The position numbers and the translations under genes were made by a program. A stretch of DNA of 64,000 bases from Bolinopsis microptera (lineage: Eukaryota; Ctenophora; Tentaculata; Lobata; Bolinopsidae): the NCBI RefSeq assembly GCF_026151205.1, contig NC_087072.1, positions 2,375,375 to 2,439,374 on the forward strand. The letters run 5' to 3'. The notes beneath the pieces were generated by a model. That model searched no databases and was not told where the DNA came from. It saw only the letters and a program-made list of their open reading frames with translations. Positions 27,297-37,930 of this stretch are shown piece after piece. Positions within the stretch are counted from its first letter, which is position 1; every line of letters starts with the position of its first letter.

Positions 27297-27490
27297 ATGG
27301 CGGGCTCCCCAACGAGTCTGGACTCCGACCGGAAACTAGATAATATTCCGCTGCAGTTTCTAGTTGGCAATCTGGCCCCACACGAGTGTTCCCCCGATCG
27401 TGCTGTATGGATAACCTACGCCTTCTGGAGAGCTAACAGTGGATTACTTGAGAGCAGGTTCGATTGTTTGTTAACTTCACCGATGCTCTC
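27297..27490 (+). CDS. Candidate alternative first exon (phase-matched to the spectrin rod)
   Basis: An ATG at 27297 opens 64 codons plus two bases and runs into a perfect GTAAGT donor at 27491. The next spectrin exon (28355) needs exactly two bases to complete its first codon, so the join is in frame. The peptide (MAGSPTSLDSDRKL...) resembles nothing I know. In this reading an internal promoter would make an isoform lacking the giant exon. It could also be an internal exon extended upstream in the same frame from 27135. Confidence 0.45.
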
Positions 27491-28354
27491 GTAAGTACCG
27501 CATCTATTATTGGCCACACTGCAACGAACCAGGAGCTATTCGAACTAAAGAGAGAGTTTTATTTTTGAGGCAAGTGGCCCTTTTTGAAGTAGCCATGCTA
27601 TTAGATGATGAATAGAATACCGCCCATGCAGCCCCTATTTCTCTCTATCAACCCTTAAAAGGCTCTTCAAGCTAGAGCCAATTTTGAGCTGTTCTGCTTT
27701 GTACATGACAGAATCGTAGCTATTGATTAAATGTTTTTGCATGCAGAGCTCTTGATGTATCATTTTTAAAATGAATCAGCTCTGTCAGCGTAGAAAGAGG
27801 TGTGTATTTACTTTTACTAGATAAGATTTGCTCTGTTCTGTAGATCGTTTACCGTCCAAATGGTAATACATTCTGTTATTTACGGTTGTAAGTTTCTGCC
27901 GTATGCAGGTCAATCTGACAGCGGCCGCGTGGGCTTCCCTGTCCCTCGGTCACTTGATTTATAATATAGTAAACTTGCTCGCAAGGTAAATCATGTACTA
28001 TACAGTAGAATATTTATATAGTACGCAATACACTATATAAGTATTCACGTTATTTACGTTGTTTTTTCTCGACTGTTTAGGCAATATTTTGTCAACAAAC
28101 CAATTAAGACACAGACAGACCTTTCATCACTACCAATATCACACATATTATAACATAATAACATAACTATGTTATAATGGCACATTCATCATGTGGAAAC
28201 CTTTTTCAGATCTGTACAAGTGATAATGTCTCCGCTTATTAAAACACAAGATCTGCTCTTAGTTTAACAATGAAGGGCTTCCCCCGCCTGTTTCTCACAC
28301 TAAGTTTGTAATGTTGATTCTAATAGTCATCATCCTGACACTATGTGCCCTCAG
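27491..28354 (+). other. Intron, 864 bp
   Basis: AT-rich, bounded by GTAAGT and a CCCTCAG acceptor. No ORF of interest and no clear repeat, apart from an AT palindrome-like patch near 28145-28175. Confidence 0.45.
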
Positions 28355-28505
28355 TAACGAGGAGAGGTACAAGTCGTACGAGAGACTCCAGGAGGAGCTC
28401 GATCTGTTCCTGGGTTGGTGTAACGACACCAAGAACAAGCTCGACAACCCTCCCCAGGTCCTCATACAGCTCAAGGAAGTTTCCAGACTCAAGGCTCAGC
28501 GTCAG
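28355..28505 (+). CDS. Spectrin-rod exon 1
   Basis: The acceptor CCCTCAG precedes it and the donor GTTAGA follows. The 50 codons include NEERYKSYERLQEELDLFLG followed by W, the helix-A pattern of a spectrin repeat with its conserved Trp. It starts with one base of a split codon and ends in phase 0. With the next exon (55 codons) it makes 105 residues, the length of one spectrin repeat. Confidence 0.85.
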
Positions 28506-28746
28506 GTTAGAATTAATATCGTGCCTTGTGGGGTGGAGATTGAGAATAATCGTCTAATCCCCACATTGTATGTTGCAATGTTGCATATTTATGCCGCAAC
28601 TTACAGCCGGTGCGTAGTCTGCACCATGTGATGAATTCGTAGGTTAGTTGGTTACTCCGGTCGCTTGTGACGCCCGATATCTTTCCTGTTTCGAGTTTAC
28701 CTTGTTCCGTGATCTTGACTCACCATTTCTGTTTCCCTGCCCACCA

Positions 28747-28935
28747 CTATTTCTTGGGTGAGAAATTTGAGAGCTATTTCTTGGGTGTGAAATTTGAGAG
28801 CTATTTCTTGGGTGAGAAATTTGAGAGCTATTTCTTGGTGTGAAATTTGAGAGCTATTTCTTGGGTGAGAAATTTAAGAGCTATTTCTTGGGTGAGAAAT
28901 TTTAGAGCTATTTCTTGGTGAGAAATTTGAGAGGT
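28747..28935 (+). repeat. 27-bp tandem repeat, about 7 copies
   Basis: The unit agctatttcttgggtgagaa plus atttgag recurs with single-base changes (ggtgtg for ggtgag, loss of one g). Intronic. Confidence 0.9.
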
Positions 28936-29580
28936 CAGTATATTAAACATAGTTGAATGGATGGTCAGTATTAGATATTTACCATCAATTTTATACTAAG
29001 CTAGCTGCCAACTTAGTGTTATAATTGAAGTATGCGTGCACGCTTGAAACAAGACAAACTTGCCGAGCTTGGTTTTGTGGGAGGATCAAAACATGGAGCG
29101 TAGCCAACTGTTTAAAATCGTTTATCATTCAGATTCAACTCACTAATAATGATTATGCACATAATAATAATAATAATTATGCGCATCATTCCTCAGATTA
29201 GAAAGGCAATCATTAGATTTATAAATCTTGCGACCTTTGAGCTGCCGAATTTAATAACACGGACACACCTGTAGCGAGTGGTCCGATTACAGGTAGTTTC
29301 CGTGGGTCGGGGATTATACACAAGTGGACCACACACTGGAGGTGTTACAAAACAAGGCAATATAAAGTGTTGGACATTTTATTAAAAGTCCTGTGCAAAA
29401 TAGAGGTCGCTGGCTGTAATGTGGAACATACTTCATGGCGCACACGAACCTTAATGTTAAGCCAATAATGCGCCTGATTAGAACAAAGTCCTGCAAGAAA
29501 TAACATTTTGCCTTGGATTTTGTTAAACACTAATACAACCCATTCAAGATGCCTAAGGCAGTGAACTAAAACTGTGCTTC

Positions 29581-29637
29581 TTCAGGAGATGGTGGATGTT
29601 AGTTAGTTAGTTAACTAACTAACTAACTAACTAACTT

Positions 29638-29674
<37 letters not shown>

Positions 29675-29675
29675 T

Positions 29676-29728
<53 letters not shown>

Positions 29729-29809
29729 TTAGTTTAATTAACTAACTAACTAACTAAAGTGAACTAAAACTGTACTTCTTCAGGAGATGGTGGATGTTAG
29801 TTAGTTAGT

Positions 29810-29850
<41 letters not shown>

Positions 29851-29947
29851 CACTAACTAACTTTAGTTTAATTACCTAACTAACTAACTAAAGTGAACTA
29901 AAACTGTGCTCCTTCAGGAGATGGTGGATGTTAGTTAGTTAGTTAGT

Positions 29948-30020
<73 letters not shown>

Positions 30021-30105
30021 TTAGTTTAATTAACTAACTAACTAACTAAAGTGAACTAAAACTGTACTTCCTCAGGAGATGGTGGATGTTAGTGAGTTAG
30101 TTAGT

Positions 30106-30146
<41 letters not shown>

Positions 30147-30201
30147 TTAGTTTAATTAACTAACTAACTAACTAAAGTGAACTAAAACTGCACTTCTTCA
30201 G
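29581..30201 (+). repeat. CTAA/TTAG microsatellite blocks with duplicated splice-acceptor segments
   Basis: Runs of (CTAA)n flanked by short TTAG runs alternate with copies of a segment ending in ttcag|gagatggtggatg. The exon-like junction occurs at 29586, 29784, 29918, 30076 and finally at the true exon start, 30202. The four upstream copies run into TTAG repeats, so the exon frame meets a stop within a few codons. Confidence 0.9.
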
Positions 30202-30366
30202 GAGATGGTGGATGATGTTACAGAGAAGGGAAATGAGCTACAGGAACTGAGGGACGGTGTGTCGGACTACGTCACTAAGAGCAGCGAAACGAAGACGGAG
30301 GAGACGGCGGGAGTGAAAGAGAAACTGAAACTCGTCCAGGAGGAGTATACCATCATACTTAGAGCT
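30202..30366 (+). CDS. Spectrin-rod exon 2
   Basis: Acceptor CTTCTTCAG, donor GTAAGT, 55 codons, phase 0 at both ends. Charged helical sequence (EMVDDVTEKGNELQELRDGV...) completes the spectrin repeat begun in the previous exon. Confidence 0.85.
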
Positions 30367-30496
30367 GTAAGTGTAATAATTGCTGTAAACACCGTGTTTT
30401 TAGTTCTTAATAAGGTGTTCCAGTAATATTCTGGCTGATATTGGTTCTGTTTACTCAAATCTGGAAAGTCAGAACGATGGTCATGTCATGTAATAC

Positions 30497-30677
30497 CTGT
30501 AAGCTAGGGAGATATTGTGTAATATTGTGCACCTGTAAGCTAGGGAGATATTGTGTAATATTGTGTACCTGTAAGCTAGGGAGATATTGTGTAATATTGT
30601 GTACCTGTAAGCTAGGGAGATATTGTGTAATATTGTGTACCTGTAAGCTAGGGAGATATTGTGTAATATTGTGTAAT
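30497..30677 (+). repeat. 36-bp tandem repeat, 5 copies
   Basis: The unit acctgtaagctagggagata plus ttgtgtaatattgtgt repeats almost perfectly. Because 36 is divisible by 3 the array stays open on both strands and makes false ORFs. Each unit also contains a donor-like ctgtaagc. Confidence 0.95.
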
Positions 30678-31009
30678 ATTGGCAATATTGTAAGTTAAAA
30701 TGTCACCCTCTGCTGTACATGCTTCCCTTTGTAACGACAAATATTCAATACACTACCTATCAGACTATTTTTAGTCATTGACAGGTCGACAAGGCATCAC
30801 ATGACAAACCAGTAATATTGCTTCCCTGATTCTACCTCTCCCGATCAATAATCCCCTCTCCGCTCTCTCGCTTTACACTTTTGTTCGTGAGGCTTATAAC
30901 ACCCGTATAGATAATATATTAGTTCTACAATATTGAGCGTCCCGATCCGTTTTCTTTTGTCTTCTTTCTGCTCATTACTAATGTATATATATACATATCA
31001 CCGGAGACT

Positions 31010-31150
31010 CGCGGGCGGAACAAAATATTGCACGCGCACGCGCGTGCAATATTTCATATGTCCCCGAGGGCGCTAGCCCGAGGAGGACATATTTTCGTAT
31101 AGCACGGAGGGCCCATCGGGCCCGAGTGCTATACGATTTTTCCGCCCGCG
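31010..31150. mobile_element. Palindrome-rich miniature element, 141 bp
   Basis: Ends are perfect 11-bp inverted repeats (cgcgggcggaa / ttccgcccgcg). Inside are three successive hairpins: aatattgcacgcg with its complement (31024-31053), a C/G-rich one near 31058-31090, and tatagcac...gtgctata (31099-31134). It is GC-rich against an AT-rich intron. No coding capacity. Probably a non-autonomous foldback or MITE-like element; the class is not assignable and no target duplication was found. Confidence 0.6.
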
Positions 31151-31540
31151 GGTCGAGGTGATGTGGATTATATCCACCAGCGGGCGTATTACAGTTAATA
31201 TATAATTTTATAAATAAACAATGGAGCTGGTATAAAAGTCAACTCTAGAAAAGGTCGCCATTAATTGTTTTAACCATGGTAACACGTCACGTGTTCAATG
31301 TAAGCCAATCATAAAGGGCTGTGTCGTATATAGGGGCTGGAGATGCACTGCATTCCTGGGCCGTGGGAATAATGAATGTAATGTCAGTGACGATGAATAT
31401 CAATAATATAGGGGGATTATAGTGCTGATGTGTATTATGTAGTGTGTTATTAAACTTTGATATTAATCAAAGTATCATGTCATCTGCTCACGAGCTGCAT
31501 GAGCAGCCCTACCGGACGCAAAAATAAAATGTATTATATA

Positions 31541-32338
31541 CCTTACTCGGGATTATTATGACCGGGATAAAGTGGCGGGTTTAGGGTAATTTCGCCATAT
31601 TTTTCCCGAACCACATTTTCACCGGTCGTTAATAAACCCGCCGACTCAGCTTTTAGGGTTCCCAAGGGGTATGGGTGCTCATATTTTAATGGTTGTCTTA
31701 TATTCACTAAAGAAGACTATTGGGACACTTGTTGTAGGTTTTTCGACTTCATTTGGCTAAAATTGCAAAAAATTTACCTTTTTGCCCAATTCTTGTCATA
31801 TATCCTTATTGTCAAAGTTGATTTAAATAGGCCAATTTTTAATTTCTTAGGTATTGACTATCTCTACATAATGAAATAGGACTCAAAGTAAAAGTAACAG
31901 TTAAATTAAAACTCGAATTAATTAAAACGGTCAATAACATGAATCAGTTTCATCAGTCATTTATTCATAATTCTAAACAATTTGAACGATGCATTCTTTC
32001 GAAGATTTTCTACAAATTGAGTCATAATGGTTATTTGATACACGTAAACATGTAATGCTAATTCAAAACAACGAATTTGCTAGAGTCTACTTTCAACAAT
32101 TATTGATAATTCGACTTGTTTCACAAGTTTTAGCAATGCGAAAATTTCTGAACCTGCTTATCTCTAATAAGGAAATTTACATCTGAGACAAAATTTTTGA
32201 ATCTAAAATTGAAAGGTTGGACACCGGTAAAATGGCGACCGGGAAAATGTGGTGGGTTTTGAGCAATTTCGCCATATTTTTCCCGAACCATATTTTAACC
32301 GGTCGTTAATAAACCCGTCGTAATAATCCCGAGTAAGG
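31541..32338. mobile_element. Non-autonomous DNA transposon, 798 bp, 18-bp TIRs, TA flanks
   Basis: The left end ccttactcgggattatta (31541-31558) is the exact reverse complement of the right end (32321-32338), and both ends are flanked by TA. Subterminal direct repeats (aatttcgccatatttttccc, near 31589 and 32267), followed on both sides by an accggtcgttaataaaccc segment, lie near each end. No transposase ORF. TA flanks suggest a Tc1/mariner-like mobiliser, which is inference. Confidence 0.8.
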
Positions 32339-32572
32339 TAGTCAGTGTAATAAGGAATTTCACATGGAGACGATACAGAAACTGAAAATATTTTAGAGAA
32401 CTCCGGGCTATATTGCTACTGGTCAAATTAAATGTCACTTGTTAGCGGGCTATATCATGAGCGGGCTGTAGAGATATCGGGCCCTTTGACAGCGGGCTGG
32501 TGAGAGCCCGCTATGCGAAAAAGCGCACGCTGGTGGATATATCTTCACGGTTCACAATGAGCAAGGTGTAGC

Positions 32573-32900
32573 GGGGGGGTACCAATGGCATAAATGGCAT
32601 AATGGAGAATTGGCCAATAAAAATTTCCATTTATGCCATAAAACGTATGCCATGTATGCCATTTTTGATATAATACATTTCTATTTTCTTTATTTGTCAT
32701 ATGAATATTTAACGATCATTCCAAGCGTTATAAAGCATGAAACATGTCTCTTATTCAAGTACTAATTATAATTTGCGAATTTAAAGTCAAATATGAAGAC
32801 CTAAATTCATGGCATAAATGGAGAATTGGCCAATAAAAATTTCCATTTATGCCATAAAACGTATGCCATTTATGCCATTTTATGCCATTGGTACCCCCCC
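32573..32900. mobile_element. hAT-like MITE, 328 bp, with 8-bp target duplication
   Basis: Inverted termini begin with seven G (gggggggtaccaatggcata) and end with the complementary ccccccc. They are flanked by the direct repeat ggtgtagc at 32565-32572 and 32901-32908. The interior holds two copies of a block containing ggagaattggccaataaaaa and atggcata-type words in both orientations. An 8-bp target duplication is typical of hAT elements. No coding capacity. Confidence 0.85.
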
Positions 32901-33416
32901 GGTGTAGCTATTGACTGTTAGCATTGGGTGGTGCTCCATATTATGTGAGAAGGTTTTGTTTTAAGATCTCTCGGCATAGTGGGTAGGATAAGGGGGTCCC
33001 TCATACTATATAGTGGGCCTGGGCGTTGACTATCAAGGGCGTAAAGTTGCTACTGAGCCTTTGTGTCGTGCCTCCCTCCATTAGCATGCTCACTTAAAAA
33101 ACACTATTTAATACTCAAAGTTCTTTTAAAAGAAATAAATCGGTTGTCTTTTGACCGTTTTAAGAATATAAATCCTTTACATAACATGCTTTCATTCAAC
33201 AGAATATTTCCTTGTACAGTATAATGACTTCATTGCTGGTCGGTGGTTTACATTTACACGTTCGCTACCTGTAACCGTGGTTACTAGTTCGCTACTTGTA
33301 ACCCTGGTTACTCGGTTTATGATCCCAGTAACCCAGTTGTACCCGATATTATCCCGAGTTAGCTCCCACTCCTCGGCTCGTAGTCCCTCTCCGTATGTCC
33401 CGTGTTCTGTCTGTGT

Positions 33417-33460
33417 CAGGTGGGTAGTGTTCTGACACATGACAGAACACTACCCACCTG
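33417..33460. repeat. Perfect 18-bp hairpin
   Basis: Stem caggtgggtagtgttctg (33417-33434), loop acacatga, exact complement 33443-33460. Intronic. It may be a foldback remnant; no flanking duplication seen. Confidence 0.85.
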
Positions 33461-35093
33461 TCTTCTGAACACGTGTTAAAGTGTACACACACAGTAGGCA
33501 AGCTAACTACGCAGGGACTAAGCTACTTTTGTTTTTTGTGTGTGATACGTATCAGGCAGTTTGTGCTTGCTGTAGTCGTTTTATCCGTGGAAACTACAGT
33601 GGAGTTATATCGTTAATTAAACGCGAACCACAGAATTCCGACGGATAACCCGCCCCTTTATTAACTTCAGCCACATCGGGCCCGTTAAGCAATAGAAAAA
33701 CAGTGGCTGGATGTAATAGGCCTCATAGGCTCTCAGAGCAGTGAATTTGTTGGCACGTGACCTGCATCTGTCAAGATTATTCGTTCTCGTATCGACTCAC
33801 ACGTGGCTCTATTATTGACACTATATTATTGAGCTATAATATTACCCCGTGCAACTAATGTAAACTTATTGAAGGACCAGCAGAACACGGTATTCAGACT
33901 TTCAGAAAATCAGGGCGATCAGTTTTGACTTTTGTATTTGCACCGACTATGTTTTCGGTTGTTCTCAAAACAGTGAGATTATTTTATAATCGCAGTCCTT
34001 GTCACAAGTTTTATTTAGCGCGCCTGGAGGAGGAAACACAGACAAAAAATCCGGTGCGATTATGAAAAATATAAGTGGCCGTCAAATAGGCCAAAAGTGG
34101 AGTTATACCATTAATTACCGTTAATTAATGTCGTTATCACATCTAGCAGATATACTTTTACTGCCACTCCTTAGTAAGACAGATTAAGTGACACATTTTT
34201 CATGTTGATAAGCTGTAGGGAAGGTACGATATATGATGTCAGTCTCTGTACCGATCGGCTTACTGTCGGCTTCCACTGCTTTATTATGAACTGTTTCCTT
34301 AATTCTTAATTTCACGGCCATTTATACGTCCTGAGACTCTGAGAGTATCCATTTCTGTTCCTTAAATTAATACAACCAGTTACTACGATCAATTTGTTAG
34401 TAAATATTGCTTTCTCTATACCATGCGTCAATATAATGTGAACTGACTGTACCTTTATACTTTTATATACGGGTAACCATGGTAACCTGGTGTATTGAAA
34501 TATATATATATTAAAATGAATGCTTTCACATCCTGACCCTAATTCAATATATCGTTTCTTCCTCCCAACTCTCCCTTAAAAGGCGTTTGTTATTCGAGCC
34601 TGACTTATCAAGTAATCCTCTGCTAGCAGGACATTTCTTCAGTTTTCACAGCTTAGATCGTAACATTCGTGATATCAGCGGTTGACATGGTATCCTTGCT
34701 GCAGTATTTCCATGTAATACGGCTCACACATGAGCAACTCTTTTGATTTACCTGTGAGCTGCGGTGTTATATATAATCCAGCTTACTCTAATCTCGGTAA
34801 TTAATTACACGATAACACATACATGATGTAACTTCGTGCTCATTTTCCGCTAATATTGTACATTTAACACCCATAACACTGGGCCTTGTTGAATGTAGTG
34901 GTTCGTACCTTGTTTGCCTCTTTTATCCCCAACAAGGAAATTAGTAATGCTTTTATCGCTCTTGGTTGGGGGTAGAAGTTGTAGTGTTCTAATATACCCC
35001 GCACTAGCAACCACACCCTTACATTGTAGATCGGTTGTGTATGTAGTGAGTGTTTTATCCAGTGGTGGTATGGACGATCCGTGAACTCCTGGC

Positions 35094-35504
35094 ATGCCAA
35101 CGGACGAACCCGCTCTGCCAGGCAGCAGCTACCCCACAGACAGCCCTTCTCCAAGACACCACAGGAAGCACTATCATACCAAATTCCATACTCCTGATCA
35201 GAAACCACGTGATTCTGATAAGAAACCCTCTCGAGATAAGCGACATGGCCGAGATCACAGCCCTCAGAAAACCCACCGGCCTGTCCGAGATCACAGCCCT
35301 CAGAAAACCCATCGGCCTGTCCGAGATCACAGCCCTCAGAAAAACCATCGGCCTGTCCGAGATCACAGCCCTCAGAAGCCCCACCTGTCCCAGAAATCAT
35401 ACAGTCCATATAAAAACCACAGTCCTCAGAGGACCCAGAAAGAATCCAGCCCAATTAATGGTCACAGTGCCCCTCCTAGAGGCAAACGTCGCATTAAGAA
35501 AAAG
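35094..35504 (+). CDS. Candidate alternative first exon, basic Ser/Pro/His-rich
   Basis: An ATG at 35094 follows an in-frame stop by four codons and opens 137 codons ending at a possible donor (aag|gtagcc, 35505). The join to the spectrin exon at 35828 is phase 0 to phase 0. The peptide is highly basic with four copies of a 12-residue repeat built on RDHSPQK and HRPV (35247-35375), and ends RGKRRIKKK. Without splicing it would stop at 35528. The donor is weak, so this may be an isoform-specific N-terminus or a chance ORF. Confidence 0.4.
35247..35375 (+). repeat. 36-bp tandem repeat, about 3.5 copies, coding RDHSPQK
   Basis: The unit cgagatcacagccctcagaa plus aacccaccggcctgtc repeats with few changes. 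It preserves the reading frame of the candidate exon at 35094. Confidence 0.85.
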
Positions 35505-35827
35505 GTAGCCAGCCATGTGTCCTCTTAAAATATTTTACAAAGTTTTAGACACAATTATTTAGGTTACAATAGCATAATGAATATTGGATAAGCTGCAAGG
35601 CAGGTTGCCTTCACGCAGCTGTCGTCTACGCAAATGATAATCACCTGCCCTCTTTTTACTCCTAATAAGAGATCCGATTGCAGTGCCCTCGTATTCTCTC
35701 TTTCAAGTCTATCTCAGCTCAACATTATGCCAGTTTCTTATGATCCCTGATGCTCGTTATAGAATGGCTCAAGTCCCTCATTTCTTTCTCCCCGTTTTGT
35801 TTATGTTGTACGTGCTCCACCCCGCAG
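35505..35827 (+). other. Non-coding stretch before the spectrin exon at 35828
   Basis: A pyrimidine-rich tract leads to the CCCCGCAG acceptor. No other feature seen. Confidence 0.5.
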
Positions 35828-35998
35828 GCAAAGAATGCGTCTCAAGACTTGCAGGAGACGATGGACAGGGTTGAGAAGGTTGTGTACTGGTACAATTGTC
35901 TACAGCAGTACCTAAAGAACAGTAGGAAGAGGCTGGAGATATTGGATCCTGTTGCTACTGATGTGGTGGAGGTCGCCAAGCAGCTCAAACATTGCAAG
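35828..35998 (+). CDS. Spectrin-rod exon 3
   Basis: Acceptor CCCCGCAG, donor GTAGGG, 57 codons, phase 0-0. Contains a helix-A-like segment VEKVVYWYNCLQQYLKNSRK. With the following exon it makes about 108 residues, one spectrin repeat. Confidence 0.85.
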
Positions 35999-36283
35999 GT
36001 AGGGTAGAATACGTACACTTTAGTAACATAGTAACACTACTAGTTACCATAGTAACACTACTAGGTAGGGTACAATATACGGCTATCCAATTTTTATTTG
36101 ACTTGAAATATTGTTCGATTTGCTTCTTAGTTTTCTATAAATTGACACAAAAGTTCGTTCTAGGTCACCCTGTATTACAACTTTAGTAACATAGTAACAC
36201 TACTAGTTACCATAGTAACACTACTAATTACCATGGTAACACCCTGTATCACAACTTTGTTGTTACACACGATCCTTCTCCAG

Positions 36284-36435
36284 GCAATCACAACAGAACT
36301 GGAGAGTAAGGAAGAACTGATAGAGGAGATGATGAAGGAGAGCGAGTATCTGCTATCTCTTGCTGATAACGATCATCTGTATGTTATCCCGCTGATCTGG
36401 GAGATAAGGTGACGAGCTTCAGATCCGATTGGAAG
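36284..36435 (+). CDS. Spectrin-rod exon 4 (one-base frame slip)
   Basis: Acceptor CTTCTCCAG, donor GTCAGT. The first part reads AITTELESKEELIEEMMKES. Read straight, the exon hits TGA at 36410. With one extra base in the ATCCC run near 36390 it continues as ADLGDKVTSFRSDWK, a typical spectrin helix-B end, and finishes in phase 0 at the donor. A probable missing C. Confidence 0.75.
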
Positions 36436-36519
36436 GTCAGTGTTAACTGTTAGAGTTAGTCGCCCTAACAATCCTGAAAAGGGTTAGCGTTTAAATTTGT
36501 TTTAAATCATGAAAAGGTG

Positions 36520-36860
36520 TTCGCAACATGCGACGTTAATGTTCTGACGACGTTAATGTATTACTATTAGCTGAACGAGTCCGCAACAAGCGGCCGGTTA
36601 CCTAATACCTGGTTACCTGGTTACCTGGTTACCTGGTTACCTGGTTACGCAACATGCGACGTTAATGATCTGACGACGTTAATAACTATTAGCTGAACGA
36701 GTCCGCAACAAGCGGCCGGTTACCTAATACCTGGTTACCTGGTTACCTGGTTACCTGGTTACCTGGTTACCTGGTTACCTGGTTACCTGGTTACCTGGTG
36801 ATCGGACGACGTTAATGTATTACTATTAGCTGAACGAGTCCGCAACAAGCGGCCGGGTGT
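36520..36860 (+). repeat. Compound intronic repeat with (CTGGTTAC)n
   Basis: A segment with gacgttaatgtattactatt and agctgaacgagtccgcaaca plus agcggccgg recurs three times, separated by 4-9 copies of the octamer ctggttac. Confidence 0.85.
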
Positions 36861-36921
36861 TAATTCATTTTGAATATTGTCTCTGTTTAAATAGAGGCTA
36901 ACGTTTACAATCTTACTTCAG

Positions 36922-37439
36922 AAATTCTGCGCAAAATGTAGATCCCAAGAAAAACGCCTCGAACGAACGTACACTAAAATCCGAAAACTCGAGGCTGCAT
37001 TGGATAAGATCTTGCGATGGCAGAACGAAAAGGAGAAGGAGCTGGCTGCCGCACCTCCCATCTCATCTGAACCCCACATTATAAAGGAGCAACTGGAGCA
37101 GATCAAATCTCTGCGAGCAATTGTGGACGGGTGTGAGAGTCACATAACAACGGCTAACGAGCTCGCCAGAAGTCTTATCAACAAGGCTAAGATGGGTGCA
37201 GATTCCATGCCTCCTCTCAAGCAGAAGTTGGAGAAGATTAACGAGGGCTGGAAGAGGATGAACGACACTATTACTCAGAGACTCTACGATCTGGAGTCTG
37301 CGTTGAAGAAGTGCCAGGGAATTGAGAAGGCCCTGGAGGATATCAAGAGGTGGCTGGACGAGAAAGAAGCTCAGTTGAATGTTAAAGACCCTCTGCTATC
37401 ACTGATGAGGGGTTGCAAGAACAACTCTCTAAATACACT
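36922..37439 (+). CDS. Spectrin-rod exon 5 (one-base frame slip)
   Basis: Acceptor TTACTTCAG, donor GTCAGT (37440). Long helical exon with two Trp-bearing helices (KILRWQNEKEKE and DIKRWLDEKEAQ), so it spans more than one spectrin repeat. Read straight it stops at 37467 after the donor. One missing base near 37398 restores SITDEGLQEQLSKYT and phase 0 at the donor. Confidence 0.75.
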
Positions 37440-37587
37440 GTCAGTATCTGTTTTATCCCTACTTTGATTTAGTTTACCTTCTTTTCAATCCGTCCGTTAC
37501 ACTTACAGTTTAATTAATTGACCGATCACTTTAGTCTAAATTTGCTACTTACTCATTCTGCTTTTTTAACACCAACATTTCGAACAG

Positions 37588-37761
37588 GAATTAAAGCGAG
37601 ACATTCACGGTTACGAAGGTGTTATAACGTCCATCACCGAGAAGGCCCTGGAAGGTCTGTCGCTAGATGATGCTGACAAGATGAAAGATAAACTTGCAAG
37701 CCTTCAAGACAGATACAATTCTATCAGAAGCGACTGTGATGATCATCAAGACAAACTTAGT
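37588..37761 (+). CDS. Spectrin-rod exon 6
   Basis: Acceptor CGAACAG, donor GTAAGT, 58 codons, phase 0-0: ELKRDIHGYEGVITSITEKA..., ending in the helix-B/C-like LQDRYNSIRSDCDDHQDKLS. Confidence 0.85.
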
Positions 37762-37930
37762 GTAAGTTTATGTCTATATCTGTGTTATAACTAGTGAACG
37801 TACACACAGCGTAAATCATTGTCACAATGGATTGTTTAGGTGCAAAATATATGGCTCTGTCGATCACATCTCAGTGACTGCATCATTTCACCTTCAATTG
37901 AAATGTGTCTTAACTCAATCTGTTTTTCAG

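Larger units (their letters stand above)
28506..30201 (+). other. Intron rich in tandem repeats, 1.7 kb
   Basis: Contains a 27-bp minisatellite (28747-28935) and CTAA microsatellite blocks with embedded copies of the downstream splice acceptor (29581-30201). The middle (28940-29570) is AT-rich with no ORF I would support. Confidence 0.7.
30367..35093 (+). other. Large intronic region with transposon relics and satellites
   Basis: Part of the 5.4-kb intron that ends at 35827. It holds a 36-bp repeat (30497-30677), a 141-bp palindrome-rich element (31010-31150), a 798-bp TIR element (31541-32338), a 328-bp TIR element with 8-bp target duplication (32573-32900) and a perfect 18-bp hairpin (33417-33460). 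Its longer ORFs are repeat artefacts. The rest (about 33470-35040) is AT-rich with nothing recognisable. Confidence 0.7.

Noticed and set aside
30441-30698. Open frames on both strands of the 36-bp array
   Set aside because: A period divisible by three keeps any frame open; the peptides are pure repeats (LGRYCVILCTCK).
1963-37398. Programmed ribosomal frameshifting as the cause of the slips
   Set aside because: The 1963 site is not a canonical slippery heptamer, the others show no obvious one, and two sites have a repeat copy with the extra base. Kept only as a remote alternative.
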